This document shows, one piece after another, positions 8,330-16,705 of a stretch of DNA of 64,000 bases. The position numbers were made by a program, and so were the translations under genes. The notes under the pieces were generated by a model. It worked only from the letters and a program-made list of their open reading frames with translations. It made no database searches and was not told the origin of the DNA. Position 1 is the stretch's first letter. Every line of letters begins with the position of its first letter. Source of the stretch: Pseudorhodobacter antarcticus (GTDB lineage Bacteria; Pseudomonadota; Alphaproteobacteria; Rhodobacterales; Rhodobacteraceae); the NCBI GenBank assembly GCA_945860375.1, contig CAMAQR010000003.1:1-64000 (forward strand), read 5' to 3'.

Positions 8330-9188
8330 CCCGGCCTTGCCCGCAAGACGCGGCATCGGGCGCGCGCTTTTGGGCGATCCGATGGGTCTGGCTGGGCTGG
8401 TGATCGTGGTCACTTTTGTTGCGATGGCGCTGCTCGCACCTTGGACTGCGCCCTATGACCCGATTGCGCTGGATGTGAAGGCAAAGTTCTTGTCACCGTC
8501 GGCCGCGCATTGGGCGGGGACTGACCATCTGGGCCGGGACCTTTTGTCGCGCATCATCTGGGGGGCGCGGCTGGCCTTGGGTATCGCCATCACCTCGGTC
8601 GGGATTGCGGGGGCAATCGGGTTGGTGCTGGGGTTGATCGCCGGATATGGGCCGCGCTGGCTGGACAGTGTGCTGGTTCTGGTGTTCGACAGCCTATCGT
8701 CGTTGCCGATGATTTTCTTTGCGCTGGCGGTGATTACGGTCCTTGGCCCCGGCACCACGACGCTGATCCTCGTGATCGTGCTGGTGTCCTTTCCCGCCTA
8801 TGCGCGCCTGATCCGCACCCAGACTCTGACCCTCGCCGGGGCGGATTACATTCTGGCCGAGCGGACGATGGGGGCGGGGCCGGGGCGGATCATCTTTCGC
8901 CACCTGTTGCCGAATGTGGCCGGGCCACTGGTGATTTTGATCTGCATGGACGTTCCCGTGGTCATCATGCTGGAGGCGGGCCTCAGCTATTTGAACCTTG
9001 GGGTTAAGCCGCCCTCACCGTCCTGGGGGAATATTCTGGCAGAAGGCTATACCTCGCTGCGCCAGGCACCGCATGTGGTGATCGTAGCGGGCATCCCTCT
9101 GGTTCTGGCGACGCTGGGGTTCACCTTTCTGGGCGAGGGGTTGCGCGATGTGCTTGACCCGCGCGGCGCGGGAAGGCGGTGGGCATGA
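8313..9188 (+). CDS. Dpp/Opp-type ABC transporter permease (DppC-like, system 1)
   Basis: A 291-residue DppC-type permease. It has an N-terminal transmembrane segment, the family motif GTDHLGRDLLSRIIWGARLAL after the first periplasmic loop, and the EAA region AERTMGAGPGRIIFRHLLPN. The C-terminal GEGLRDVLDPR tail is typical of the family. GTG at 8310 and ATG at 8313 are adjacent; the ATG is preferred. The 17-bp overlap with dppB and the 4-bp overlap with the next ATPase gene indicate translational coupling and a fixed stoichiometry of the transporter. Confidence 0.9.
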   Translation: MSFAVDPALPARRGIGRALLGDPMGLAGLVIVVTFVAMALLAPWTAPYDPIALDVKAKFLSPSAAHWAGTDHLGRDLLSRIIWGARLALGIAITSVGIAGAIGLVLGLIAGYGPRWLDSVLVLVFDSLSSLPMIFFALAVITVLGPGTTTLILVIVLVSFPAYARLIRTQTLTLAGADYILAERTMGAGPGRIIFRHLLPNVAGPLVILICMDVPVVIMLEAGLSYLNLGVKPPSPSWGNILAEGYTSLRQAPHVVIVAGIPLVLATLGFTFLGEGLRDVLDPRGAGRRWA

Positions 9189-10144
9189 CGGCGGTGCTGG
9201 AAGTGCGGAACCTGTCGGTCGTTTACCGTGTGCCGGGGGGAACCCTGCAGGCGGTGCGCGATGTGTCGCTGTCGGTCGCGCGGGGCGAGGTGCTTGGGAT
9301 CATGGGCGAAAGCGGTTGTGGCAAATCCACGCTGGCGGCGGCGATGATCAACCTTCTGCCCTCGGGTGCGCGGGTGGGGCAGGGCGCGGTGCTGCTGGAT
9401 GGCACGGATATCTTGCGGTTGGCCCCCGGCGCACAGCGCGCCCTGCGGGGACGGTCGGTGGCGATGGTGTTTCAAGACCCGATGACCGCGTTCAACCCGG
9501 TTCTGTCCATCGGTCAGCAATTGGCGGATTTCGTGGGCGCGCATGATCTGTCGCTGGCCCGGCCCGAACGGCTGGCCGCAATGCTTGACCGTGTCGGCAT
9601 ACCCGATGCTGCGCGCTGTCTTGGCCGCTATCCGCACGAACTGTCGGGCGGGATGCGCCAGCGCGTCGCCATTGCCGCCGCCCTTCTGATGCAGCCCGAT
9701 GTGCTGATCGCGGACGAGCCGACCACCGCTCTTGACGTGACGATGGAAGCCCAGATCATCCACCTGCTCCGTGACCTGCGCACCACGTTTGACGGGGCCA
9801 TCGTGATCGTGACCCACCATCTGGGCGTGATTGCGGAACTGTGTGACCGGGTGGCGGTGATGTATGCGGGCGAGGTGGTGGAAGAGGGGTCGGTCGACGC
9901 GATTTTCCACGCGCCACAGCACCCCTATACCCGCGCGCTTCTGGCCTGCGATCCGGCGGTGGTTGACCCGTCCTCGGGGCGCCTTCCAACCATCGGCGGG
10001 CGACTGCCGGACCTGACCGCCCCGCCGCCCGGCTGCGCGTTTCTGCCCCGCTGCACCGTGGCGATGCCAACCTGCCAACAGCCGTTGCCGCGCCGCAGGA
10101 CCGATGCAGGCGGTTCGGTCCTGTGTCACAGGGGGACGGTATGA
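9185..10144 (+). CDS. Dpp/Opp-type ABC transporter ATP-binding protein (DppD-like, system 1)
   Basis: A 319-residue ATPase. Walker A GESGCGKS is at residues 41-48, the Q-loop is in MVFQDPMTAFNP, the signature is ELSGGMRQR, Walker B ends in [11 protein letters not shown] and the H-loop is VTHHLG. The C-terminal oligopeptide-transporter domain is present with Cys residues in PPPGCAFLPRC, as in DppD/OppD. The ATG at 9185 overlaps the dppC stop as ATGA and is preferred over the GTG at 9179. It forms the heterodimeric motor with the next gene product. Confidence 0.9.
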   Translation: MTAVLEVRNLSVVYRVPGGTLQAVRDVSLSVARGEVLGIMGESGCGKSTLAAAMINLLPSGARVGQGAVLLDGTDILRLAPGAQRALRGRSVAMVFQDPMTAFNPVLSIGQQLADFVGAHDLSLARPERLAAMLDRVGIPDAARCLGRYPHELSGGMRQRVAIAAALLMQPDVLIADEPTTALDVTMEAQIIHLLRDLRTTFDGAIVIVTHHLGVIAELCDRVAVMYAGEVVEEGSVDAIFHAPQHPYTRALLACDPAVVDPSSGRLPTIGGRLPDLTAPPPGCAFLPRCTVAMPTCQQPLPRRRTDAGGSVLCHRGTV

Positions 10145-11127
10145 TCCCGGTGCTGGAGCTTCAAAACCTGTCGGTCGACCTGCCGCTGGGTGGGTTCTTG
10201 TCACGCGCGGGGCTGCCGATCCTGAAGGATGTCAGCCTGTCGGTCGGGCGCGGGGAAAGCGTGGCGTTGGTCGGGGAAAGCGGGTCGGGCAAGACCACGC
10301 TCGCCCGTGCCGTGATGGGTTTGCAGGCGATCAGCGGCGGCGAGATCCGGTTCGACGGCACCGCCGTGGCCGGGCGTGACGGTTTTGCCCGGCTGCGCCG
10401 CGATGCCGCGATGATGTTTCAGGACGCCACCGCCTCGCTGTCGCCGCGCCTGACGGTGGGGTACCTGGTGACCGAAGCGTTCCGCATCCACCGCCAGCCG
10501 TTGTCCGACCCGGCCCGCACGGCGCGCGACCTTCTGGCAACCGTTGGCCTGCCGCCCGCCATCGCCAACCGCTATCCGCACGAATTGTCGGGCGGGCAGG
10601 CGCGGCGGGTGGGGGTGGCGCGGGCGCTGGCCTTGGGCCCGCGACTGGTGATCGCGGACGAGCCGACGGCAGGGCTTGATGTGTCGGTGCAGGCCGAGGT
10701 TCTCAACCTGATGGCGGACTTGCGCCGTGATATGGGGCTGGCCTACCTGATCATCACCCATAACCTTGCGCTGGTGCGCCATGTGGCCGACCGGATCGTC
10801 GTGCTTTACCTTGGGCGCGTGGTCGAGGAGGGGCCGACGGCACAGGTTTTTGCCGCCCCCGCGCATCCCTACACCGCCAGCCTGATCGCGGCGGAGCCAA
10901 AGCCCGACCCCCGCCGCCGCCGTGCCGATCTGGCAATCCGCGGCGAGGTGCCTTCGGTGCTGCGGCGGCCCACGGGATGTGAGTTTCACACCCGCTGCCC
11001 AATGGCGCGCGATTTGTGCAGCCACACTGCCCCCGACCTTCGCACCACTACCACCGGGCGTCTTGCCCGCTGCCACTTCGCCGATCAACAACAGCAACAG
11101 GGAGAACACCATGCATTGGAGTACTGA
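10141..11127 (+). CDS. Dpp/Opp-type ABC transporter ATP-binding protein (DppF-like, system 1)
   Basis: A 328-residue ATPase. Walker A GESGSGKT spans residues 45-52, the Q-loop is MMFQDATASLSP, the signature is ELSGGQARRVGVARAL, Walker B is VIADEPTAGLD and the H-loop is ITHNLAL. The C-terminal PTGCEFHTRCPMA Cys motif is intact. The glutamine-rich end (QQQQQ) overlaps the ribosome-binding site and first codons of the substrate-binding protein gene. The ATG at 10141 overlaps the previous stop as ATGA and is chosen over the GTG at 10123. Confidence 0.9.
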   Translation: MIPVLELQNLSVDLPLGGFLSRAGLPILKDVSLSVGRGESVALVGESGSGKTTLARAVMGLQAISGGEIRFDGTAVAGRDGFARLRRDAAMMFQDATASLSPRLTVGYLVTEAFRIHRQPLSDPARTARDLLATVGLPPAIANRYPHELSGGQARRVGVARALALGPRLVIADEPTAGLDVSVQAEVLNLMADLRRDMGLAYLIITHNLALVRHVADRIVVLYLGRVVEEGPTAQVFAAPAHPYTASLIAAEPKPDPRRRRADLAIRGEVPSVLRRPTGCEFHTRCPMARDLCSHTAPDLRTTTTGRLARCHFADQQQQQGEHHALEY

Positions 11128-12661
11128 CCGCCGCGGATTTCTGAAAGCGGCGGGCGCAAGCCTTGTCGCCGTCACCGCCTTGCCACGCTTTGCCTGGGCC
11201 GCCGAGGGCAACACGCTGCGGCTGCGCGTTACGGCCGATTTTCAGGTCCTCGACCCCTATGGCATTATTGGCGAACTGGACGACATCATCCCGCGCTGTA
11301 CCAATGTGACGCTGGTGCGCCTTGGCGACATGCGCGAGGGCAACCAGTGGCGCCCATGGGCAGCCGAAAAAATCGAATGGCTGGATGACACACGCCTTGC
11401 CTTTACCCTGCGCGAGGGTCTGAAATGGACCGGCGATTTCGGCCCTGTCACGGCGGCGGATGTGAAGTTTTCGTTCGAGCGGATCGCAGGGTCTGACAGC
11501 GCCTGGGCCTATCAGTTTGAAAAGCTGAAAGAGGTCGAGGTGATTGACGACCGGAACGGCGTGATCCACCTGACCGAACCATTCGCGCCCTTTCTGGTCA
11601 TCGCCTTGCCGTATTATGGTGGCCATATTGTCTGCCAGAAAGCGGTGGAGGCTGCGGGGGGCAGTTACACGACCGAGATCCCGGCGCAGTGCGGGCCCTA
11701 TCTTTTCGACACATGGGAGCAGAACCAGAAGGTCACACTGAAAGCCAACCCCAACTGGACGGGTGAGAAACCGGCCTTTGATCGGGTGGAGTTCTACATT
11801 GTCACCGACGATCAGGCCGCCCAACTGGCCTATGAAGCCGACGCTTATGACTTTACGCGCGTGGCTGTGGGCGCTGCGGCGCAACTGAAGGGGGCCATGC
11901 CCGAAGGTGCGGCACTGATCGAAGCCCCCGGCACGCGCTATGCCTGGCTGACGATCAACATGAACGCCGAACCGCTGACAGACATCCGCGTGCGGCAAGC
12001 CATCCAGTATGCCTATGACGGGCAGGCGGTGTTGGACGGCGCCTATGACGGGTTGGTGGCTCGGTCAAGCGGGGTGGTGCCGCCAACCTCGGGCTTCGCG
12101 CGGCCCGCGAACCTGATCGCTGTACGCGATGTGGAAAAGGCGCGGGCGCTTTTGGCAGAGGCGGGGGCCGAGGGGCTGGAGCTGAATCTCTACGCTCTGA
12201 CCGACAGCACCAGCCAGACCATCGCGCAGATCATACAGGCCAACCTCGGTGAAGCGGGGATCACCATCAACATCCAGCCGGTTGAGGAAGCCGCCTATTG
12301 GGCGCTGGGCGACAAGACCGCTGGCGAGGGTTACAAGTCCGTGGAACTGGTGCTGATGAACTTCGCGGGCGGCATCGACCCCACGGAAAACCTTGTGTGG
12401 TTCCGGCCCGATCAGATTGGGATCTACAACTGGTCGTTCTTCGACAGCCCGGAGTATGAAAGCCTCTATCAAGCGTCCACCACCGAACAAAACGCTGAAA
12501 AGCGCCGCGCCATGTTCAACCAGATGGAAGATCTGATGGAACAGTCAGGCGGCTTCATTTTCATCTGTTTTGAGGCGTATCTTGCAATCCACGACGCCGA
12601 TCTGATACCGGCGATCCTCGCCGACGGACACCCCGATCCGGTCGGTTTCCGCAAGGCCTGA
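11111..12661 (+). CDS. Periplasmic substrate-binding protein of Dpp/Opp type (system 1)
   Basis: A 516-residue SBP_bac_5 family protein. The N terminus has a twin-arginine signal (DRRGFLKAAG, then a hydrophobic stretch and AWAAEG), so it is probably exported folded by Tat. The mature part shows the LKWTGDFGPVTAADVKFSFERI motif region typical of dipeptide/oligopeptide binding proteins. The ATG at 11111 has AGGGAGAACACC in front of it and lies inside the 3' end of the dppF-like gene. In this operon the binding protein comes last, after both ATPases. It should determine substrate specificity, perhaps a peptide-like or betaine-containing compound given the neighbours. Confidence 0.9.
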   Translation: MHWSTDRRGFLKAAGASLVAVTALPRFAWAAEGNTLRLRVTADFQVLDPYGIIGELDDIIPRCTNVTLVRLGDMREGNQWRPWAAEKIEWLDDTRLAFTLREGLKWTGDFGPVTAADVKFSFERIAGSDSAWAYQFEKLKEVEVIDDRNGVIHLTEPFAPFLVIALPYYGGHIVCQKAVEAAGGSYTTEIPAQCGPYLFDTWEQNQKVTLKANPNWTGEKPAFDRVEFYIVTDDQAAQLAYEADAYDFTRVAVGAAAQLKGAMPEGAALIEAPGTRYAWLTINMNAEPLTDIRVRQAIQYAYDGQAVLDGAYDGLVARSSGVVPPTSGFARPANLIAVRDVEKARALLAEAGAEGLELNLYALTDSTSQTIAQIIQANLGEAGITINIQPVEEAAYWALGDKTAGEGYKSVELVLMNFAGGIDPTENLVWFRPDQIGIYNWSFFDSPEYESLYQASTTEQNAEKRRAMFNQMEDLMEQSGGFIFICFEAYLAIHDADLIPAILADGHPDPVGFRKA

Positions 12662-12673
12662 CGGAGTGCGCGC

Positions 12674-13264
12674 TTGACCGACCAGACCCGCAAGAAGTCC
12701 CGCCTGTCCGCAGAGGACAGGCGGGCGCTATTGGAAGATGCCGCCCGCGCCTGCATCGCGCGTGGCGGCATCCGCGGCTTTACCGTTGACAAGATCGTGG
12801 CTGAGGCGGGCGTCTCGCGCGGGCTGATTGCGCATCACTTCGGGTCGATGGACGGGCTTTTGGTGGCAGTGTACAGCCGGATGTACGACGAATGGATCGC
12901 GGCAATTTGCGCGCCGCGCCCTGGCCTTGCCCCGATCGACGCGCTGATCGAGGCGCTGGTGTCGCCCGCTCTTTTCAGCCGCGACGTGCTGAACGTCTGG
13001 CTGACGTTGTGGGGCGAGATCGCCACCAACCCGGTGCTGCGCGCGGAGCATCGCGCGCGCTACAGCGAATACCGCGAAACCATCGGAGCCGCCCTGCGCA
13101 ACGCGGCCCCGCCCGGATCAAGCATCGACGTGGACACCGTCGCTTCGGCGTTCATCTGTCTGGTTGACGGGCTTGGCGTCCAGCGCTGCATCGATCCCGA
13201 CCTTTTGCCTGAAGCGGCTGCCCGGTCCGCCTGCTGGGCGCTTCTGTCCCCTCATCTGGCGTAG
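12674..13264 (+). CDS. TetR-family regulator, BetI-like
   Basis: A 196-residue TetR protein. Its helix-turn-helix covers about residues 28-56 (FTVDKIVAEAGVSRGLIAHHFGS). The C-terminal ligand domain resembles that of the choline-responsive repressor BetI: LNVWLTLWGEIATNPVLRAEH and FICLVDGLGVQRCIDP follow the BetI AWLAFW and ALIDGLWLR segments. It starts with TTG at 12674, 12 bp after the binding-protein stop, so it is the terminal gene of the operon and probably controls it, with a quaternary amine as a plausible inducer. That ligand is an inference from fold similarity and neighbours. Confidence 0.8.
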   Translation: MTDQTRKKSRLSAEDRRALLEDAARACIARGGIRGFTVDKIVAEAGVSRGLIAHHFGSMDGLLVAVYSRMYDEWIAAICAPRPGLAPIDALIEALVSPALFSRDVLNVWLTLWGEIATNPVLRAEHRARYSEYRETIGAALRNAAPPGSSIDVDTVASAFICLVDGLGVQRCIDPDLLPEAAARSACWALLSPHLA

Positions 13265-13466
13265 AACAAAAGGCCCGCAGAGTGACGCGAAAGGCCCATG
13301 CGGTCCCTGACTGCATGGTTGATTTTCTGGGACAAACACCTTCCGATCTCGCGATGCCACACAAGCGCCGCCGTCGCGTCCTTTGTCTGGACGGATCAAC
13401 CAAGGCTACCTTCGGACCGAAGCCGCTCAGGCAATACCTTCAGCGCAGGTTCGCGATAGTGCCGGG

Positions 13467-14693
13467 TTACACGCGCTCGGCAATATGGTCCGCCAGATGC
13501 TTGGCGTCATGCCAGACGCCCCAGATGAACGGGGACGCCCTGCGCGACAGCCAAGGCAGACCAAGGAAGTAAAGACCTGGCACGTTGGACACGCCGCGGT
13601 CGTGCAACGGTGTGCCTTTGGCATCGAAGGTGTCAGCTTTCAGCCATCCGAAATCGAGTGCAAAACCCGTCGCCCAGACGATCGCGGTGATGCCTGCCTC
13701 TGCCAGATTCAGCTCCAGAATCGGGTCGGTCACGCAGGCCGGGTTCGGTTCGAATGTGCGGGCGTCCGGTTCGGAAGGCAGATCAAGGCCGTTCTTGGTG
13801 GCATAAGCGTCGGCTGCATCCAGCAACGAGAGATAGTTCGCATCGCCGCCGGCAATATTGCGCGCAAGATCGGGGGCGATCTGCATCACGCCAGCCTTGA
13901 CCGGCCCGGCGCGACCCAGCAGCGTCATGCCGCGCGCGGCAAAGCGACGGAAATCAACGGTATGGCCGCCATGGGCGCCACTGACGGCGATGGTGACATG
14001 TTCCATCCCCGGCTCGCGGGTTTTGGCGTCCCACAGGCCCAGAACCCCAAGCCACCAGCAGAAATCTTTCCCACGATAGCGCAGGGGTGGGCGGTCATGC
14101 GGGCCGACCGACAGGTAGACCCGCTTGCCCGAGCGCAACAGCTCATCTGCGATTTGCGCGCCAGATGACCCGGCGCCCACCACCAGCACCGCCCCTTCGG
14201 GCAACTGCGCCGGATTGCGGTAGTCGTTGGAGTGGACCTGCACAATCCCGAAATCCTGCGGCACGATGGCGGGGATCAGCGGGCGCTGGAACGGTCCGGT
14301 GGCCGCGACCAGATGTTTGGCTTCGATCACACCTTGCGAGGTTTCAACGCGAAAGCCGGCTCCGTCCGCGTTTTTTGTCGCTGATATCACTTCGACCCCG
14401 CAGCGGATCGGCGTTTTGGTCTGCTCGGCATAGGCCTCAAAATAGGCAACGATCCGGTCCTTGGTGGCAAAGCTGTCGGGGTCGATGTCATCAAAGGCCA
14501 AGTTCGGAAAGCGATCGTGCCAGGCCGGGCCATTGGCCACCAGTGAATCCCAGCGCCCCGTCCGCCACTTTTCGGCAATCCGGCTGCGTTCAAGAACAAG
14601 GTGCGGCACACTTTGCGCGCTCAGATGCGCGCTCATCGCCAGACCGGCCTGACCGCCACCTACGACAAGCGTGTCAATTTTCTCAATAGCCAT
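13467..14693 (-). CDS. Flavin-containing monooxygenase (CzcO-like NAD(P)/FAD protein)
   Basis: A 408-residue flavoprotein with an N-terminal FAD loop (VVGGGQAGLAMS, about residue 9) and a second dinucleotide loop for NADPH (VVGAGSSGAQIA, about 169). A WATGF segment near the C terminus is typical of group B flavin monooxygenases and CzcO-type proteins. It probably oxygenates a nitrogen or carbonyl substrate; the target is unknown. The ATG at 14693 has AGAGGACGCCACC upstream; longer N-terminal extensions lack homology. It converges on the tetR gene, separated by about 200 bp, and is divergent from ridA. Confidence 0.8.
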   Translation of the reverse strand: MAIEKIDTLVVGGGQAGLAMSAHLSAQSVPHLVLERSRIAEKWRTGRWDSLVANGPAWHDRFPNLAFDDIDPDSFATKDRIVAYFEAYAEQTKTPIRCGVEVISATKNADGAGFRVETSQGVIEAKHLVAATGPFQRPLIPAIVPQDFGIVQVHSNDYRNPAQLPEGAVLVVGAGSSGAQIADELLRSGKRVYLSVGPHDRPPLRYRGKDFCWWLGVLGLWDAKTREPGMEHVTIAVSGAHGGHTVDFRRFAARGMTLLGRAGPVKAGVMQIAPDLARNIAGGDANYLSLLDAADAYATKNGLDLPSEPDARTFEPNPACVTDPILELNLAEAGITAIVWATGFALDFGWLKADTFDAKGTPLHDRGVSNVPGLYFLGLPWLSRRASPFIWGVWHDAKHLADHIAERV

Positions 14694-15010
14694 GGTGGCG
14701 TCCTCTTTCGATGCTTGCTGCCAACGCTGCCGATCCGGCCGCGCCCTTGCCCGAGGTCTAGGGGAGGCGGCCATTTGGGAAAATAAGCATTTCATGCAGC
14801 GTTGATTAGCCTGCCGTTAAACTCACCGTCCCAGGCCGAGGCCGGTCGCCCGAAAGCCAGATTAGAGAGGGACTAATCATCAGTGAACGAAACAGTGGTT
14901 TTGCTGCGTTTGGCTTTTGTGAAATACCAAGGCTATCGCAGCCCAACGCCGCATGGACCGCATTTGCTTGAGCATCCGCTTTCTCACCGCACAGAAGGGC
15001 ACCCGCCACC
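14694..15010. other. Divergent intergenic region with candidate regulatory sites
   Basis: About 317 bp between the monooxygenase gene and ridA. It holds the LysR-type candidate site at 14806-14820 and a short inverted repeat (ATTAG...CTAAT) around 14861-14877. I see no open frame with coding character and no structured RNA. Confidence 0.4.
14806..14820 (+). promoter_or_regulatory. Candidate LysR-type T-N11-A box
   Basis: The 15-mer TTAGCCTGCCGTTAA has the TTA...TAA palindromic ends of a LysR box. Its first eight bases, TTAGCCTG, recur at 17679, upstream of the second TMADH-type operon, on the other side of the LysR gene. Sharing between two promoter regions flanking the regulator is the evidence; function is inferred. 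Confidence 0.3.
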
Positions 15011-15433
15011 ATGGTCGATCCGCATACCCGTTACCGCAAGTTCAACACCAAAGACACCTACCCCGAGCAAAACCTGTCGAATGACCTCTGTCAGGCTGTC
15101 GCTACCCGCGGCGGGCGCACGCTGTATCTGCGCGGTCAGTGCCCGCAGAACCTCGATGACGCCAAGGATATCGGCAGCCACGATCCGGTGGAGCAGACGC
15201 ATAAGGTGATGCAGAACATCAAGCAATTGATCGAAGAAGCCGGAGGGTCGATGCAGCATCTGGTCAAGGTGGTGGTCTACCTGACCGACGTGCGCCACCG
15301 CGAGGCGGTTTACCGCACGATGGGAGAATACATCGAGGGTGTGTACCCGGTGTCAACCGGTCTGGTTGTGTCGGCCTTGGCGCGCCCAAGCTGGCTGGTG
15401 GAAATTGACGGAACGGCTGTAATTCCCGACTGA
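15011..15433 (+). CDS. RidA (YjgF/YER057c/UK114) family protein
   Basis: A 140-residue Rid protein with the conserved core LYLRGQCPQ at about residue 38, HKVMQNIKQLIEEAGGS, VKVVVYLTDVRHREAVYRTM and the terminal VEIDGTAVI strand. The archetype hydrolyses reactive enamine/imine intermediates to keto acids and ammonia. This copy belongs to one of the divergent subgroups found in catabolic operons, where imines arise from amine oxidation. It is followed after 12 bp by a DUF1028 gene, a pairing seen in many proteobacteria. The start ATG lies at 15011. Confidence 0.85.
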   Translation: MVDPHTRYRKFNTKDTYPEQNLSNDLCQAVATRGGRTLYLRGQCPQNLDDAKDIGSHDPVEQTHKVMQNIKQLIEEAGGSMQHLVKVVVYLTDVRHREAVYRTMGEYIEGVYPVSTGLVVSALARPSWLVEIDGTAVIPD

Positions 15434-15445
15434 TTGGACACTGCA

Positions 15446-16117
15446 ATGACCTTTTCCCTGATCGCGCGCTGCGCCAAAACTGGCCAGTTCGGCATGGTGA
15501 TCTCATCCTCCTCCCCCGCAGTTGCTGCGCGCTGTGCGCATGTGCGGGCGGGGGTGGGGGTGGTGGCCAGCCAGAACATCACCGACCCCGGTCTTGGACC
15601 CGAACTGCTGGACCAGTTGGCGCAGGGAAAATCTGCCGCCGCTGCCTTGGCTGCTGTGACCAAAGACCGCGCGCACATCGACTATCGGCAATTGTTGGTG
15701 GTTGATGGCACGGGCGGGCGGGCGGTCCATTCTGGCGGGCAGGTCTTGGGCAACTGGGGCGAGGCTTTGGGCGTGGATTGCGCCGCAGGGGGCAATCTTT
15801 TGGCAAATACCTCGGTGCCACGCGCGATGGTCGCGGGGTTTGAGGCGGCAACTGGCCATCTGGGTGACCGTCTGATCGCGGCGTTGCAAGCTGGTCTGGC
15901 AAAGGGCGGCGAGGCAGGCCCTGTGCATTCGGCGGGCATGAAAATTGCCGATAAACTGGACTGGCCGCTGGTCGACCTGCGCATTGACTGGTCCGATGAT
16001 CCAATCGCCGCGCTGGCTGCGGCTTGGGATGTTTACCGCCCTCAAATGGCCGCCTATGTGCAGCGCGCCATCAACCCCAGCATCGCACCATCCTACGGCG
16101 TGCCGGGCGACGCATAG
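15446..16117 (+). CDS. DUF1028 domain protein (Ntn-hydrolase-like)
   Basis: A 223-residue DUF1028 protein. The N-terminal MTFSLIARCAKTGQFGMVISSSSP and the GVVASQNITDPGLG region are diagnostic. The fold is related to Ntn hydrolases, but the reaction is not established. It is translated with ridA, 12 bp apart, suggesting a shared role in breaking down an amide or imine intermediate. The ATG at 15446 is chosen because the family begins at TFSLIAR; an upstream TTG at 15434 would add four residues. Confidence 0.8.
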   Translation: MTFSLIARCAKTGQFGMVISSSSPAVAARCAHVRAGVGVVASQNITDPGLGPELLDQLAQGKSAAAALAAVTKDRAHIDYRQLLVVDGTGGRAVHSGGQVLGNWGEALGVDCAAGGNLLANTSVPRAMVAGFEAATGHLGDRLIAALQAGLAKGGEAGPVHSAGMKIADKLDWPLVDLRIDWSDDPIAALAAAWDVYRPQMAAYVQRAINPSIAPSYGVPGDA

Positions 16118-16678
16118 AGGTCCGCTTGTTCGCCCTTCGAAATGGCGCTGGCGCGCGGCGGCTTTGAAATTCCGCAGCCAATGCTGGATCACTGGCAAAG
16201 CGGTGGGCGCAGCCTCTGGTCAGCGGTTTGAAAGCATCAACCCGGCCGCAGGCACCGTGATTGTCGATGCGGCGCGCAGCGGGGCCGAAGCAATCAACAA
16301 GCTTTATGACGAGATTGCCGCCACTGGTTGCCACGATCTGGCGACAGTGCGGAGGATACCTTTGGCTGTGCGGTCGCTGTGGTGCCGTGGACCTTTCCGT
16401 TGGACAGGGCGACGTGAAAACTGGCGCCTGCACTGGCAATGGGCAATTCGGAGGTGCTGAAGCCGGCCGAACCGTCGCGCGTCTCGGCGCTGATGCTGGT
16501 CTGCGGTGGCGGACGGATCAGCATTGATGGCGCCGATGCCTTTGCGCCGCCGACGATCTTTGCTGATGTGCTGAAGGGCGCCTCGATTGCGCGCGGCGAA
16601 ATCTTTGGCCGCGATCTGTCGATCCATTCGTTTGACAAATACGCGGCATTGAAGACAACTTGGATCAAGCACCAAGCC
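16118..16678 (+). pseudogene. Aldehyde dehydrogenase pseudogene with internal deletions
   Basis: Three separated pieces of a roughly 490-residue aldehyde dehydrogenase survive. The N-terminal part is FRSQCWITGKAV...FESINPAAGTVIVDAAR. The centre is PWTFPL...KLAPALAMGNSEVLKPAEPS (frame shifted, with a stop). The C-terminal part includes APPTIFADV and ends with DKYAALKTTWIKH, matching the terminal motif of the intact paralogue at 26050-27540. The catalytic cysteine region is missing. The last piece stays open and runs without a stop into the LysR gene, so translation from an upstream start would give a fusion. It probably once acted with the neighbouring amine-oxidation genes. Confidence 0.8.
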
Positions 16679-16705
16679 ATGACATCGTGGCAGGGCCATG
16701 ACGGG

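Noticed and set aside
6350..8413. A 687-codon open frame antisense to the CocE-like hydrolase and DppB-like permease genes
   Set aside because: It is rich in Arg, His, Gln and Pro, the composition expected from the complement of GC-rich coding DNA. It has no domain and runs opposite two well-supported genes.
10922..11110. N-terminal extension of the system 1 binding protein to 10922
   Set aside because: The twin-arginine signal begins at the ATG at 11111 with a good ribosome-binding site. The extension overlaps the ATPase gene in another frame.
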